A stretch of DNA of 49,886 bases from CAZJLN01 sp964540765 (GTDB taxonomy: Bacteria > Chloroflexota > Anaerolineae > Anaerolineales > Anaerolineaceae): NCBI GenBank assembly GCA_964540765.1, contig CAZINW010000014.1:1-49886 (forward strand), in the 5' to 3' direction. Positions 7,189 through 15,696 of this stretch are shown here, piece by piece. A program made the translations under genes and the position numbers. Below the pieces are notes generated by a model. It did not search any database. It saw only the letters and a list, made by a program, of their open reading frames with translations, and was not told where the DNA came from. How positions within the stretch are numbered: the first letter of the stretch is position 1; the number at the start of each line of letters is the position of its first letter.

Positions 7189-8952
7189 TCACAAATGCAA
7201 TCGTGCATGCACCTGCCTGACTGCTGTCATATCCATTTTTTCAATTTCCCTGTCATAGGTCAGGTAGCCATTGACCTCGATCTCGACATCTGTGGTTTGG
7301 GTGTAAATGGCGGCTGCCAGACCTTTGGGAATCAGCGGGATGAGCTGTTGATTCAGCAGATCCAGGTATCCTTGAGTTAAGGCCTCGCGGCTCTCGTAGA
7401 ACCGATAGCCGAATTTTGCCTCCTGGTCCCATAGATGCCCGGGGATCTGAAGACTGTAACCGCCAAACTCTGAGATCACAAAGGCGCGATTTTTATTCTT
7501 CCTGGGAGTATGCAGCTTCTTGACATACACATGCCGGCTGATAAAATCACCGCCCCCCTGATCAAACCAACCAGAGGCATGATCAACCAGACGGGTCGGA
7601 TCAAGACGTCGGACAAAATTAGCCATCTCCTTGGCATGGAACTGCCCCCAGCTTTCATTGAACGGCACCCAGACTGCAATGCAGGGAAAGGATTTAAGGT
7701 GATCGATCATCTGATGCAATTCCGCCTTAAAAAACTCCCGATTATCTGAATGCCGCCTGCCAAAGCGCTTCAGGAGAACGCGGTCACTGCGCCTATACCC
7801 AAGTGCCAGGGAGAGGGTTGCCTGCCAGGGTCTGTCAGGGATGCCTCCATTGGGCATGTCCTGCCAGACGATCATCCCCAGCCGGTCGCAATGATAATAC
7901 CAGCGGGCAGGTTCAACTTTCACATGTTTGCGTATCATATTACAACCAATCGACTTGGTAAACTCAATATCGGAGATCATGGCAGCTTCACTGGGCGGGG
8001 TGTACAGCCCATCGGGGAAGTAACCCTGATCCAAGGGACCGAACAAAAAGAGAGGTTTGTTATTGAGAGCAAAGCGCAGGCAGCCCTGTTCATCCTTCAC
8101 AAGGCTGAATTTCCGCATAGCCGTGTAGCTTTTGACTCTATCAAGAACCTGCTGTTGATAGTAAAGGATGACCTGCAGATCGTACAGGTGTGGTGATTCT
8201 GGAGACCAAAGCCCAGGTTTATCGATGTGAAGTTTAACTGCAGCACCAGGGACGCATGCTGCCCGGGCGACGATCTGATCCTGATCCAAAAGTATGATCT
8301 CATTGGAATAAGCTGGTGTGTCGACTGACTCTGAGAGAATCACTTGAACCATAATGGAGGCATCGTCAATATTCGGTGTTGAAATGACTTCCTTGATAAA
8401 CACCCGCGGCAGGGACTCGAGCCAGACAGTCTGCCAAATGCCGGAGATGGCAGTATACCAGATGCCACTCGGATGTAGGACTTGCTTGCCGCGCTCTTGA
8501 AGTCCGCTGTCGCTTGGGTCGATGACTGACAGGATCAATTCATTTGCACCTGGTGTTAGGGCGCCGCTGATATCAAATGAGACTGGCAGGTAACCGCCCT
8601 TGTGTTCACCGATCACCTGCCTGTTGATCCAAAGTTTACAAGCGAAGTCGACTGCTCCAAAATGGATAAGAACATGCTGTTGATGCCAGGCTTCCGGGAT
8701 TGTGAACTCCAATCGGTACCAGAGGGTCTCATCAGGCAGAAGGGTTTTATGCACTCCTGATAATTCTGATTCAAGGGGGAAAGGGACTAGGACCGTACCA
8801 TCGTACTCACTGGGAAAGCCTTCCCCTTCCGGTCTGATGGCATATTCCCAAGTGCCATTGAGGTTTTTCCAGTGCTCCCGCCTCAGCTGTGGACGGGGGT
8901 ATTCGGGCAAGGGGATTGGCTGGTCAGGCTGCCATTTTGTTCTCATTTCCAT
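7189..8952 (-). CDS. Glycoside hydrolase family 2 protein (beta-galactosidase/glucuronidase-like)
   Basis: 587 aa with the GH2 order: N-terminal sugar-binding jelly roll (about 20-190, with WYRLEFTIPEAW and FGAVDFACKLWIN), an immunoglobulin-like domain (about 190-290) and a TIM barrel. The acid/base is Glu433 in FNESWGQ and the nucleophile Glu495 in ISEFGG, both present. No signal peptide, so it acts in the cytoplasm on imported oligosaccharides. Its ATG overlaps the stop of the GH127 gene by 10 nt, implying translational coupling; an in-frame Met lies at codon 3. Last gene of the arabinoside-type operon. The sugar could be a beta-galactoside, glucuronide or mannoside; the sequence does not decide. 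Confidence 0.9.
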   Translation of the reverse strand: MEMRTKWQPDQPIPLPEYPRPQLRREHWKNLNGTWEYAIRPEGEGFPSEYDGTVLVPFPLESELSGVHKTLLPDETLWYRLEFTIPEAWHQQHVLIHFGAVDFACKLWINRQVIGEHKGGYLPVSFDISGALTPGANELILSVIDPSDSGLQERGKQVLHPSGIWYTAISGIWQTVWLESLPRVFIKEVISTPNIDDASIMVQVILSESVDTPAYSNEIILLDQDQIVARAACVPGAAVKLHIDKPGLWSPESPHLYDLQVILYYQQQVLDRVKSYTAMRKFSLVKDEQGCLRFALNNKPLFLFGPLDQGYFPDGLYTPPSEAAMISDIEFTKSIGCNMIRKHVKVEPARWYYHCDRLGMIVWQDMPNGGIPDRPWQATLSLALGYRRSDRVLLKRFGRRHSDNREFFKAELHQMIDHLKSFPCIAVWVPFNESWGQFHAKEMANFVRRLDPTRLVDHASGWFDQGGGDFISRHVYVKKLHTPRKNKNRAFVISEFGGYSLQIPGHLWDQEAKFGYRFYESREALTQGYLDLLNQQLIPLIPKGLAAAIYTQTTDVEIEVNGYLTYDREIEKMDMTAVRQVHARLHL

Positions 8953-10898
8953 GCCTCCGTCACATTGACAAATACGATCATTTCAGATTTCCCGCGATTT
9001 CCCCAAAGAAAATAGGGGATGAATGTGAGGTGTTGACCTGAAGTACTCAGTGCCTTGATCTGGAACATTCCTCCCATCAGGTCTGTTGGCTGCTCAATCC
9101 TTAAACTTTTGGCGTCCAAAACAGTAGAAAAAATGTCGGTGCTGCTGTTGTCAATACTTTCGAGGCAATACACGAGAGGCCCGCGGATCACCGCTGTTTT
9201 TCTCTTGGCAGATTTAACCTTCGGATGTGTATAGTATAACTGGATTGGAAGGTCAAATTCCAAATTTATTTCATCATTGTCATGGATATCGGAACTGATC
9301 TCCAGCCAGGCTGCCTTTTGTGGGTCAAGATGATGAGGCGTACAAGGTTTGACTTCATTGACCAGCCTCTCATTGATAAATATTTTCATCCCTGACGACC
9401 AGGAGGGCTGGCGCAAGTTGAGTTTGAAAGATTTACCGGATTGGTTATGGATTTTGATCTTTACCTGCCCATGAAAGGGAAGAGCGCTGATGATTTCTAC
9501 AGCGACTTTTCCTTCGCAGGCATCGAAATCATGCTGGCTGCTGATGTACTGATGAATAAAAATGGTATCCTGGCCAAAAGAAAGGATATCTTGTTGCAGA
9601 GTGACAAGCGTGCGGGAGAGATTGGACGGGCAGCAGGGCACCGCATACCAGGGTCTGCGCTCAATTTCGCCGTGGGATGCAAGCGGGTTGTTATAGATAT
9701 AGGTCTTTCCATCCACACCCATCCCGACCAGGGCTGCATTGTAAAGCTGCCATTCAAACAGGTCACTGTAACAAGCTTTACCTGTCAAATGCGCCATCTC
9801 GCGGTTCCAAAAGAGAGATCCGAGCGCAGCACAAGTCTCAGCATAGGCAAATTCAGGGTCGAGTTCATAATCCCGACCAAAACCTTCAATTTCAGGCAAT
9901 GAGCCGATCCCGCCGGTAATGTACATGCGTTTTTCAACCATGTGCTGCCAGCTTTTTTCAAGGCTTTGACGATATTTTGCCTCACCGGTTACCATGTCAG
10001 CCTTGGCGCAAGCAGTCTTCAGATAGGCAAACCTTACTGAATGTCCAACGGGTTCAAATTGCTTCCCTACAGGCTGATGCTGCTGCATAAGTTTCCCGGA
10101 GAGGGCACTGATCGCCCAGCGCAAACGGGCATTGGCTGGTTTCTTTGCGACATTATCGGGCGGGAGCACATGCACAGGCTGTTCTGGGTGCAGGTTCCTG
10201 TAGATGGCTTCCTGGGACTTCACATATTGCAACCTTTTATTGCTGTTACGAGATTGGTGTAAAAGGGATAGACCGAAGAAGGGCTGCCTGCCGCGCATTT
10301 CAAGGAATTGTTCAGCGATGCCCAGATATTTCTTTTGATCAGTGACCTCATATAACCGAAAAAGGGCGATTTCAATTTCCTCATGACCGGGTGTAAATGC
10401 AGACCCCTTTCCTGCAAAGTCCTCAACGATCCGGTCGGCTGCCATACAGGTGATCCTGAAAAGATCACTATCCCCAAATGCGTTGAAATGGGATACCCCT
10501 GCTTCGATCAGGTGACCGTGACAATAGAGCTCATGCTCAATTTGCAGGTTGACCCAGCGCCTGCCTGGAAATAGGATTTGGTTATAGGTGAAAAGGTAGC
10601 CGTCAGGGTCCTGGGCTTTCTTAAGCAATTCAATAAATGGGTTGATCAGCAACGCCAAATGCGCATCAGGTTGTGATGCAAGGATCAGGGAGGCAGCCTC
10701 CAACCATTTATAGGCATCTGAATCAGCAAAGAACCAGCCGGTGCGGAAAGCCTCTTTTTTCTCCGCCAGGATGCGAAAATTATCAATGCAGCCAGATTTT
10801 TCAAGCTCTTCCCACTGGTGAAAAACAGCTGCATTGGCATTGACTTCCTGCCAGTACTCCCAGAAGCCGGAAGTGATGCGGGAATCAGGAGACCGCAA
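8943..10898 (-). CDS. GH127 beta-L-arabinofuranosidase-like enzyme
   Basis: 651 aa, the typical length of GH127. An (alpha/alpha)6 barrel is followed by beta-sandwich domains. The zinc/thiolate site of the characterised enzyme HypBA1 (Glu338, Cys340, Cys417, Cys418) is matched by Glu354 and Cys356 (YAETCAALG) and by Cys422 and Cys423 (CCPSN). Other family marks are MYITGGIGS and FEWQLYNAALVGM. It would release beta-L-arabinofuranosyl residues from arabinosides in the cytoplasm, as no signal peptide is visible. The start is a TTG (RSPDSRITSGFW follows) with an AGGGG upstream, overlapping the transporter gene by 14 nt. Specificity within GH127 varies, so the exact sugar is inferred. Confidence 0.9.
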   Translation of the reverse strand: MRSPDSRITSGFWEYWQEVNANAAVFHQWEELEKSGCIDNFRILAEKKEAFRTGWFFADSDAYKWLEAASLILASQPDAHLALLINPFIELLKKAQDPDGYLFTYNQILFPGRRWVNLQIEHELYCHGHLIEAGVSHFNAFGDSDLFRITCMAADRIVEDFAGKGSAFTPGHEEIEIALFRLYEVTDQKKYLGIAEQFLEMRGRQPFFGLSLLHQSRNSNKRLQYVKSQEAIYRNLHPEQPVHVLPPDNVAKKPANARLRWAISALSGKLMQQHQPVGKQFEPVGHSVRFAYLKTACAKADMVTGEAKYRQSLEKSWQHMVEKRMYITGGIGSLPEIEGFGRDYELDPEFAYAETCAALGSLFWNREMAHLTGKACYSDLFEWQLYNAALVGMGVDGKTYIYNNPLASHGEIERRPWYAVPCCPSNLSRTLVTLQQDILSFGQDTIFIHQYISSQHDFDACEGKVAVEIISALPFHGQVKIKIHNQSGKSFKLNLRQPSWSSGMKIFINERLVNEVKPCTPHHLDPQKAAWLEISSDIHDNDEINLEFDLPIQLYYTHPKVKSAKRKTAVIRGPLVYCLESIDNSSTDIFSTVLDAKSLRIEQPTDLMGGMFQIKALSTSGQHLTFIPYFLWGNRGKSEMIVFVNVTEAWK

Positions 10899-12186
10899 CG
10901 CTCTGCCCCTTGCGTTCTTTCATGAACGCCAAAGGAATCAGCGCCAGAAGAGAAATCAGGGAGCCAACCTGGAAAATAATGGGAACTGGGATGAAACCAG
11001 CCTCGCCATTGGTCACCGTTGGTATACCGTAATTCTGGATCAAACTTGAACCGATGGCCGGGCCAACCACCATGGGAATGGCGATCCAAAAGATCATGCG
11101 GATGCCAAGGAATTTGCCCCTGTTTTCTTCAGGCAGCAGATCTTTCAGCCAGGCAACCGATGCAATGCTGGCTGCTACAGAAAAAGCCTGCCAGATAAAG
11201 CCTGTGAGCGCCAGCAAGGGCAGGCTGCTCACAAGCGAAAGCAGAATGCCTCCCAAGCTGCTGAGCACGAGGCCAATGGCAATCATGGGCTTTTTCTTCC
11301 AGCGGTCAACCAGCATGCCAAAGGGAATGGCGACGAGCGCAGAACCAACCATCACTGCTCCGCCAATGATGCTGAATTCGGATTTTGTGACACCAACATA
11401 ATTTTCAAGATATACGATCATATAAGGGAAGGATACTTCCATGCCAGTGCTCGAGGTCATGATGACAAGCAATAGGATAAAGAGGCTTTTGTTCTGTTTG
11501 AGAGTCTGGATGCTGAAGAGCTGGGAAAACTCCTTCCAAAAAGGAATTTTATGGGCAGTTGTTTCTTCTGGAATGGGTGCATCTTGCAGGAACAATCCAG
11601 AAATGAGACCAACCAATACAACAATGGCACCCAGAGAGTAGAAGAAAACGAAATAGCCAAATGCATCAATCAACATTCCGGCAGCAACCATGGCGACAAT
11701 CTGAGCCAGGAAAACACTCAAGTTGAGGACACCTTCCACCCGGCCGCGTGTTGACGGCGTGGCAACATCCACTGTCCAGGCGTTGAACGCAGCATCATTG
11801 GCTGTTGAACCGAAGAAAGTCATTACTGAATCTGCCACAACGACCATGATGACAGCCAGGGATGAAGTTTTTATGTATGCGACTGTCGGGAATAGCATGG
11901 TGGAAATGCCCCAGAGAATATATCCAAACAGGATAAATGGCCGCCTGCGTCCCATGCGGGAGCGGGTGCGGTCGCTCAAGGTGCCCATGATGAGGGTGGT
12001 CAGGGTGGCGGTAATGGCACTGGCAGCCACCATCCATGCCACCGGGCGGGGATCGGGTGTGATAGTGTCATACACGAAGGTGTTGAACCAGGAATTTTCA
12101 ACAGCCCAGGCAATTTGTCCCGTAAGGGCGAGCGCCAGCATGACGATCCAAGTGCGGATGGTGATGGGTTTGGATTGGTTTTTCAT
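10885..12186 (-). CDS. MFS sugar transporter, GPH (glycoside-pentoside-hexuronide) symporter-like
   Basis: 433 aa with about 12 hydrophobic segments. The loop between helices 2 and 3 carries LSDRTRSRMGRRRPFILFG, typical of GPH/SLC45-type cation-sugar symporters. A charged central loop near 195-225 separates the two six-helix halves. It most likely imports the glycoside or pentose processed by the overlapping GH127 and GH2 enzymes. Shine-Dalgarno AAGGAG lies 6 nt before the ATG. A 41-bp gap separates it from the dCMP deaminase gene upstream, so all four may share a transcript. Direction and substrate are inferred from context. Confidence 0.88.
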   Translation of the reverse strand: MKNQSKPITIRTWIVMLALALTGQIAWAVENSWFNTFVYDTITPDPRPVAWMVAASAITATLTTLIMGTLSDRTRSRMGRRRPFILFGYILWGISTMLFPTVAYIKTSSLAVIMVVVADSVMTFFGSTANDAAFNAWTVDVATPSTRGRVEGVLNLSVFLAQIVAMVAAGMLIDAFGYFVFFYSLGAIVVLVGLISGLFLQDAPIPEETTAHKIPFWKEFSQLFSIQTLKQNKSLFILLLVIMTSSTGMEVSFPYMIVYLENYVGVTKSEFSIIGGAVMVGSALVAIPFGMLVDRWKKKPMIAIGLVLSSLGGILLSLVSSLPLLALTGFIWQAFSVAASIASVAWLKDLLPEENRGKFLGIRMIFWIAIPMVVGPAIGSSLIQNYGIPTVTNGEAGFIPVPIIFQVGSLISLLALIPLAFMKERKGQSVAVS

Positions 12187-12227
12187 GGATCTCCTTATGA
12201 TGCAAAACTTGGTTATTATCTTATTGG

Positions 12228-12668
12228 CTATTTATCCTTGAGGGGATCAAAATCCAGTTGGCAGGTGTCAATCTTGGCTGCTTGTAAGAATTCAACTGCA
12301 TTTTCATCCATCCGGTAGGCGACACGGTAGACCAGGCGGGTGACGCCGGCATTAATCAGTACTTTGATGCAGCTGATGCACGGGAAATGGGTTACATAAC
12401 AGGTGCAACCGCGCGTGCTGACGCCATGCAGTGCTGCCTGGATGGTGGCATTGGTTTCTGCATGGATGGTGCGAATGCAGTGTCCGTCAACGAGAAGATG
12501 ACCAATTTCGTCACAATGAGGTTGCCCTGCAGGTGAGCCGTTGAAACCTGTGGTGAGGATGCGCTTATCAAGAACGAGGACGCGTCCCACAAACGCACGG
12601 TCGCAGGTGCTGCGTTCAGAAACAGCATAAGCAACTTTCATAAAATACGAATCCCAATCAGGCCGCAT
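12228..12668 (-). CDS. dCMP deaminase (ComEB-like)
   Basis: 146 aa, full length for the deoxycytidylate deaminase family. Zinc ligands and catalytic Glu are in IHAE (His69, Glu71) and PCISC (Cys97, Cys100). The N-terminal block has WDSYFMKVAYAVSERSTCDR and the substrate loop GFNGSPAG. It converts dCMP to dUMP in the cytoplasm, feeding thymidylate synthesis. The start is supported by comparison with family N-termini; only a weak purine-rich site precedes it. It is the promoter-proximal neighbour of the sugar operon, an unusual partner with no obvious functional link. Confidence 0.93.
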   Translation of the reverse strand: MRPDWDSYFMKVAYAVSERSTCDRAFVGRVLVLDKRILTTGFNGSPAGQPHCDEIGHLLVDGHCIRTIHAETNATIQAALHGVSTRGCTCYVTHFPCISCIKVLINAGVTRLVYRVAYRMDENAVEFLQAAKIDTCQLDFDPLKDK

Positions 12669-12718
12669 CGTTTATTCTCTTAGACCATAATGATAGCACA
12701 AGTTTTGTGTATGAAAGT

Positions 12719-13068
12719 GTTTTTTATCAAAACTGGCGTTAATTACGGAGAATTATCCTAGGGAGTAGCTTACGCTGAGAAATAGCCGTCACCAGACCTC
12801 CCAAAAAAGAATTGGAGGTTTATGTGTGCCTGCCATGGGAAAACACAGCCATACAGAAAAGCTGGGGATAAATGGGGTCACCCCTACGGAAAAATCGAGG
12901 TGTGTCTCCGTCCCCATGGTGGGGGGATGCATGCCTCCCTTACTACGTTTGGGGAGTATATGTAAAGTGGCTCGCAAAAACTACGAAAACTGGCGGGGGT
13001 CCGACTCTATTGATCCCGGGCTCATCGCATGCACATCCCCGCCGCGGACCCGGGGGAATGATCGTGAT
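12719..13068 (+). repeat. 350-bp repeat, copy A
   Basis: Pairs base for base with 20373-20722, with only four substitutions and no gaps. Both copies have the same orientation. No terminal inverted repeats and no target duplication are visible. Internal inverted repeats include ACCTCC/GGAGGT, CCCCA-TGG-TGGGG and GGGTCCG/CGGACCC. The last 34 bp recur at 6975-7008. A 62-codon minus-strand frame is conserved between copies simply because the DNA is identical. Both copies flank the nucleoside operon. Confidence 0.92.
12753..12871 (+). promoter_or_regulatory. yybP-ykoY (manganese riboswitch)-like segment in repeat copy A
   Basis: TTATCC (12753-12758) can pair with GGATAA (12866-12871) as a closing helix. 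Next to it is AGGGAGTAGC (GGGGAGTAGC in copy B), the hallmark of the yybP-ykoY aptamer, and then GCCGTCACCAGAC, resembling its conserved CGUCA element, followed by an ACCTCC/GGAGGT hairpin. Copy A has a G-to-A change in the G-run. No gene follows on the plus strand. The assignment rests on remembered consensus and may be chance. Confidence 0.35.
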
Positions 13069-13382
13069 ACAAAGTCAATTAGTCATTAGCCGGGTAGGGT
13101 GCGCTCCGCCTTTGAACGCACCATTTTATTGTTGCCAAAGATCGCACGCTCTGCGTCCCTCGCTTTGCGTCCCTTTGGGATTGGGATTGGGAACGGGAAC
13201 CAAAAGTACGGGAGGTTATGAGGGCGACCCATGCCCCCTAAGATGAAGGCATTCACTCCAATTAATCCCACAGATAAACAATTTTTACTGCCAAATTACA
13301 AAATGAAAATAACGATTCCATCAAATTAAAAAATCGCGATCTTTTCTTCCTTTCAATCAAAAATATCCCACGGCAACATTTC
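13069..13382. other. Intergenic spacer with a hairpin repeat
   Basis: 314 bases between repeat copy A and the cupin gene 3' end. It holds a TAGGGTGCG-type hairpin (13093-13126) and the motif AAAGTCAATTAGTCATTAG just after the repeat. Similar motifs follow the repeat terminus at 7009 and copy B at 20723. No gene is supported. Confidence 0.5.
13093..13126. repeat. TAGGGTGCG-type hairpin repeat, copy 3
   Basis: GGTGCGCTC, a 7-nt loop and GAACGCACC, flanked by TAG and ATTT. Arms pair except for one C-A mismatch. Confidence 0.6.
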
Positions 13383-13874
13383 TTAATGGATAATTTTGAT
13401 TTTTTGCAGTTCTTCCAGTTTTATTACAATACTATCGTTGGCATAAGTTCTTTCCGGGAGAACTACCAAAGAATTAACTTCATCGTTCGATATAGGGAAA
13501 GGTGCTTTGTGCCATACTCCAGCTTTAAGGGCAATTATTGTTCCTTTTGGGACAATAAAAGCTTCTGTTTTCTCTTCTGAAAAAACTTTATTTGTGGAAG
13601 GTGAGACAAATATGATTACATCTCCATCCAAAGGTAAAAGTACTTCAACTGCAGAAGAGTGCTGCTCCACTTCATCAATGATCATCTCTCTATAATTGGT
13701 TTTTACCACAGAATATCCATTTACAAATGTCCCGGAAAAAACACTGATCATATCCCGGAAGAAAATTATTGGAGGCTCACCAATTTTCTCAGTATTTGCA
13801 TGGAGTAAATCGGCAAATTGTCCGTATTCCCGGAAGTCATTTAGATCAAGCTGCTTGGCTCTAATTATTTGCAT
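13383..13874 (-). CDS. Ureidoglycolate lyase-like cupin protein (AllA family)
   Basis: 163 aa, the length of AllA. Family-like segments are LNDFREYGQFADL at the N-terminus, HSSAVEVLLPLDGDVIIFVS in the first cupin strands and IALKAGVWHKAPFPI in the second, where the His-Trp-His of AllA lies. AllA splits ureidoglycolate to glyoxylate and urea in purine breakdown. The gene is last in the nucleoside operon, 21 bp after the nucleoside hydrolase gene, so a role in handling the released base or an analogous lyase reaction is plausible. No other allantoin-pathway gene is present, so AllA activity itself is uncertain. Purine-rich GGAAG precedes the ATG. Confidence 0.75.
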   Translation of the reverse strand: MQIIRAKQLDLNDFREYGQFADLLHANTEKIGEPPIIFFRDMISVFSGTFVNGYSVVKTNYREMIIDEVEQHSSAVEVLLPLDGDVIIFVSPSTNKVFSEEKTEAFIVPKGTIIALKAGVWHKAPFPISNDEVNSLVVLPERTYANDSIVIKLEELQKIKIIH

Positions 13875-13895
13875 ATTTCTGTTCTTCCATTAAAT

Positions 13896-14822
13896 CTACG
13901 GATAAAGGATCGCTAATTTACAGAAAAGGTCTTCCAAAATAACGCGAACATCCATATTGTTATAGACACGAATTGGTCGGGCATTCTCTCTTGGAAAATA
14001 GAACATGTCTTCGGATATCACAGGAGCTGAAATATAATCATAGCAAAAACGTTGTTCATTGAGAAGCAACCCTGTGACTGTCATATCACATATTGTAAAG
14101 ATCTCGGTCATTGGCCAGCCATTTGCATCAGCCATGGTCAAGAATTCTGTAAGCTGATTAAACAAATAATTGCCAATTTCTCCACGTGGCTGTAACTTCA
14201 CCTGCAATTCCGCTAAACTCACGCTGGGTTTATCGTATACTTTGGTCGGGATTTGCCAGATTTCCGCAGTAGATGAAAACAAAACATTGGCTGCGCCAAT
14301 ATCGTTAACCAAGTTAAATTCTCTTCCTCCCGTGGGATAGGTCGCACCACCATTCCAAACCACAACAATTTTGTCAGCGATTTCAGGTTTTATCAATAAC
14401 GCAGAGGCAACATTTGTCAGAGGACCCAGCACAGCAATATAGATTTTTCCATCATTACATTTTTCAACCTCATCGATGATAAAGTCCACACCATCATTTC
14501 GTTGTGGAGCATACCACTTAAAAAAAGCCGGCTCTTTGGTTATTGAAATATTCGTTTTGCTACCTTTGATTGCTTTGACTTTTCCTTCCAGACCCATGTG
14601 CTGCAAGACACGTAATACTTCTTCAAAACTGGCTTCCATGGAATCCATGATTCGTTCGTGTCCAAAATGAGTTGCAATGATCCCCCGAATATCAAAACTC
14701 GGGCTTATCAATGCATGTACAATTGCAAAAGGATCATCAGCCTCATTCTTGGCATCAGTATCAATGATCACTTTTTTTACTCTGGATGAGGGAATACGAT
14801 ATTGATATTTATTAAAGTCCAT
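13896..14822 (-). CDS. Nucleoside hydrolase (inosine/uridine-preferring type)
   Basis: 308 aa. The N-terminal calcium and ribose-binding motif is present in the extended form IIDTDAKNEADDPFA, followed by IAVLGPLTNVASAL and VVWNGGATYPTGG with NLVNDIGAANV, all at family positions. It would hydrolyse imported nucleosides to base and ribose in the cytoplasm, and the operon's ribokinase would then trap the ribose. The chosen start has AGGAG 6-7 nt upstream; an upstream in-frame ATG (14843) lacks one. It lies 25 bp after the second permease gene. The enlarged DTDAKNEADD motif marks a subgroup whose base preference I cannot state. Confidence 0.87.
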   Translation of the reverse strand: MDFNKYQYRIPSSRVKKVIIDTDAKNEADDPFAIVHALISPSFDIRGIIATHFGHERIMDSMEASFEEVLRVLQHMGLEGKVKAIKGSKTNISITKEPAFFKWYAPQRNDGVDFIIDEVEKCNDGKIYIAVLGPLTNVASALLIKPEIADKIVVVWNGGATYPTGGREFNLVNDIGAANVLFSSTAEIWQIPTKVYDKPSVSLAELQVKLQPRGEIGNYLFNQLTEFLTMADANGWPMTEIFTICDMTVTGLLLNEQRFCYDYISAPVISEDMFYFPRENARPIRVYNNMDVRVILEDLFCKLAILYP

Positions 14823-14847
14823 TTTTTCTCCTAACATTTTCATCAGA

Positions 14848-15681
14848 TCAGCCTTTCATTGCACCAGCAGTTAATCCTTCGACAAAACCGCGTTGTGCAA
14901 TTATGTAAATTATGATCACTGGAATAGTGATAATGGATAATGCTGCAAAGAGCACAGGGAAATCCACTCCATGCCTGCCAGAAAAGTTCGCTAATGCAAC
15001 CGGAAGGGTTCGGAGATCTTCGCTGGTAAGCATCATATTAGCAAAGAAATACTCATTCCAAAAGCCCAAACCACTAAAAATAATTTGTGTGACAATACCT
15101 GGTTTGGCAAGCGGCAAAATAATTTTTGTAAAACATTGAAATCGATTGCACCCATCAAGCATTGCAGCTTCTTCCAAACCTTTTGGCAGGGAAATAAAGA
15201 ACGCCCGCATGATAAATACGCCCATAGCTATCGATCCAGACACATATATCAAGATCAGACCTAAATGAGAATTATTGAGGTGCAATGCCAATGCAACTTG
15301 AAATGTTGGTATACCCAAAACCCCTCCGGGGATCATAATTCCCAATAACAAAAAGGAATAGATCAACATCCGTCCTTTAAAGCGAAGTCTGCCGATCGCA
15401 TAAGCAGCAAAACTGTTGATTGGAATCATAAGTAATATTGAACCAGCGGTCACAATAACACTGTTTAAGAATTTTTCTCCCAATTTTCCTTGTTGCCATG
15501 CAGTGATGTAATTATTAAAATTCGGTTTTGATGCAAATCCCCAAATATTTGTATAAAACTCATTACTATCTTTTAAGGAACCTGCAAACATCCATATTAA
15601 AGGATATATACAAATAACAAAGAAAGCTACCAAAATCAATATCAGTAGTAATGACCCAAAATGCTTTTTAAGGAATTTCAT
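14848..15681 (-). CDS. Carbohydrate-type ABC transporter permease (MalG-like)
   Basis: 277 aa with six predicted membrane helices. The cytoplasmic EAA loop that docks the ATPase reads EEAAMLDGCNRFQCFTKIILP. The N-terminal helix is followed by a periplasmic-type loop and the sequence ends AQRGFVEGLTAGAMKG, the usual MalG-family ending. It pairs with the MalF-like permease 15 bp upstream and the binding lipoprotein to form an importer of the CUT1 type. No ATPase gene is in the operon, so a shared MsmK/MsmX-type ATPase encoded elsewhere is expected. Substrate inferred from neighbours: nucleoside or ribose. Confidence 0.92.
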   Translation of the reverse strand: MKFLKKHFGSLLLILILVAFFVICIYPLIWMFAGSLKDSNEFYTNIWGFASKPNFNNYITAWQQGKLGEKFLNSVIVTAGSILLMIPINSFAAYAIGRLRFKGRMLIYSFLLLGIMIPGGVLGIPTFQVALALHLNNSHLGLILIYVSGSIAMGVFIMRAFFISLPKGLEEAAMLDGCNRFQCFTKIILPLAKPGIVTQIIFSGLGFWNEYFFANMMLTSEDLRTLPVALANFSGRHGVDFPVLFAALSIITIPVIIIYIIAQRGFVEGLTAGAMKG

Positions 15682-15696
15682 CGATGGTTCTCTCCG

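Noticed and set aside
12753..12790. TPP riboswitch (CTGAGA near a GGGG run)
   Set aside because: The CTGAGA is present but the downstream TPP blocks (ACCTGA and the GCGTAGGGA-like end) are absent; yybP-ykoY fits better.
12789..12977. 62-codon minus-strand frame conserved in both 350-bp repeats
   Set aside because: Conserved only because the DNA is nearly identical; no ribosome site and no protein-like features.
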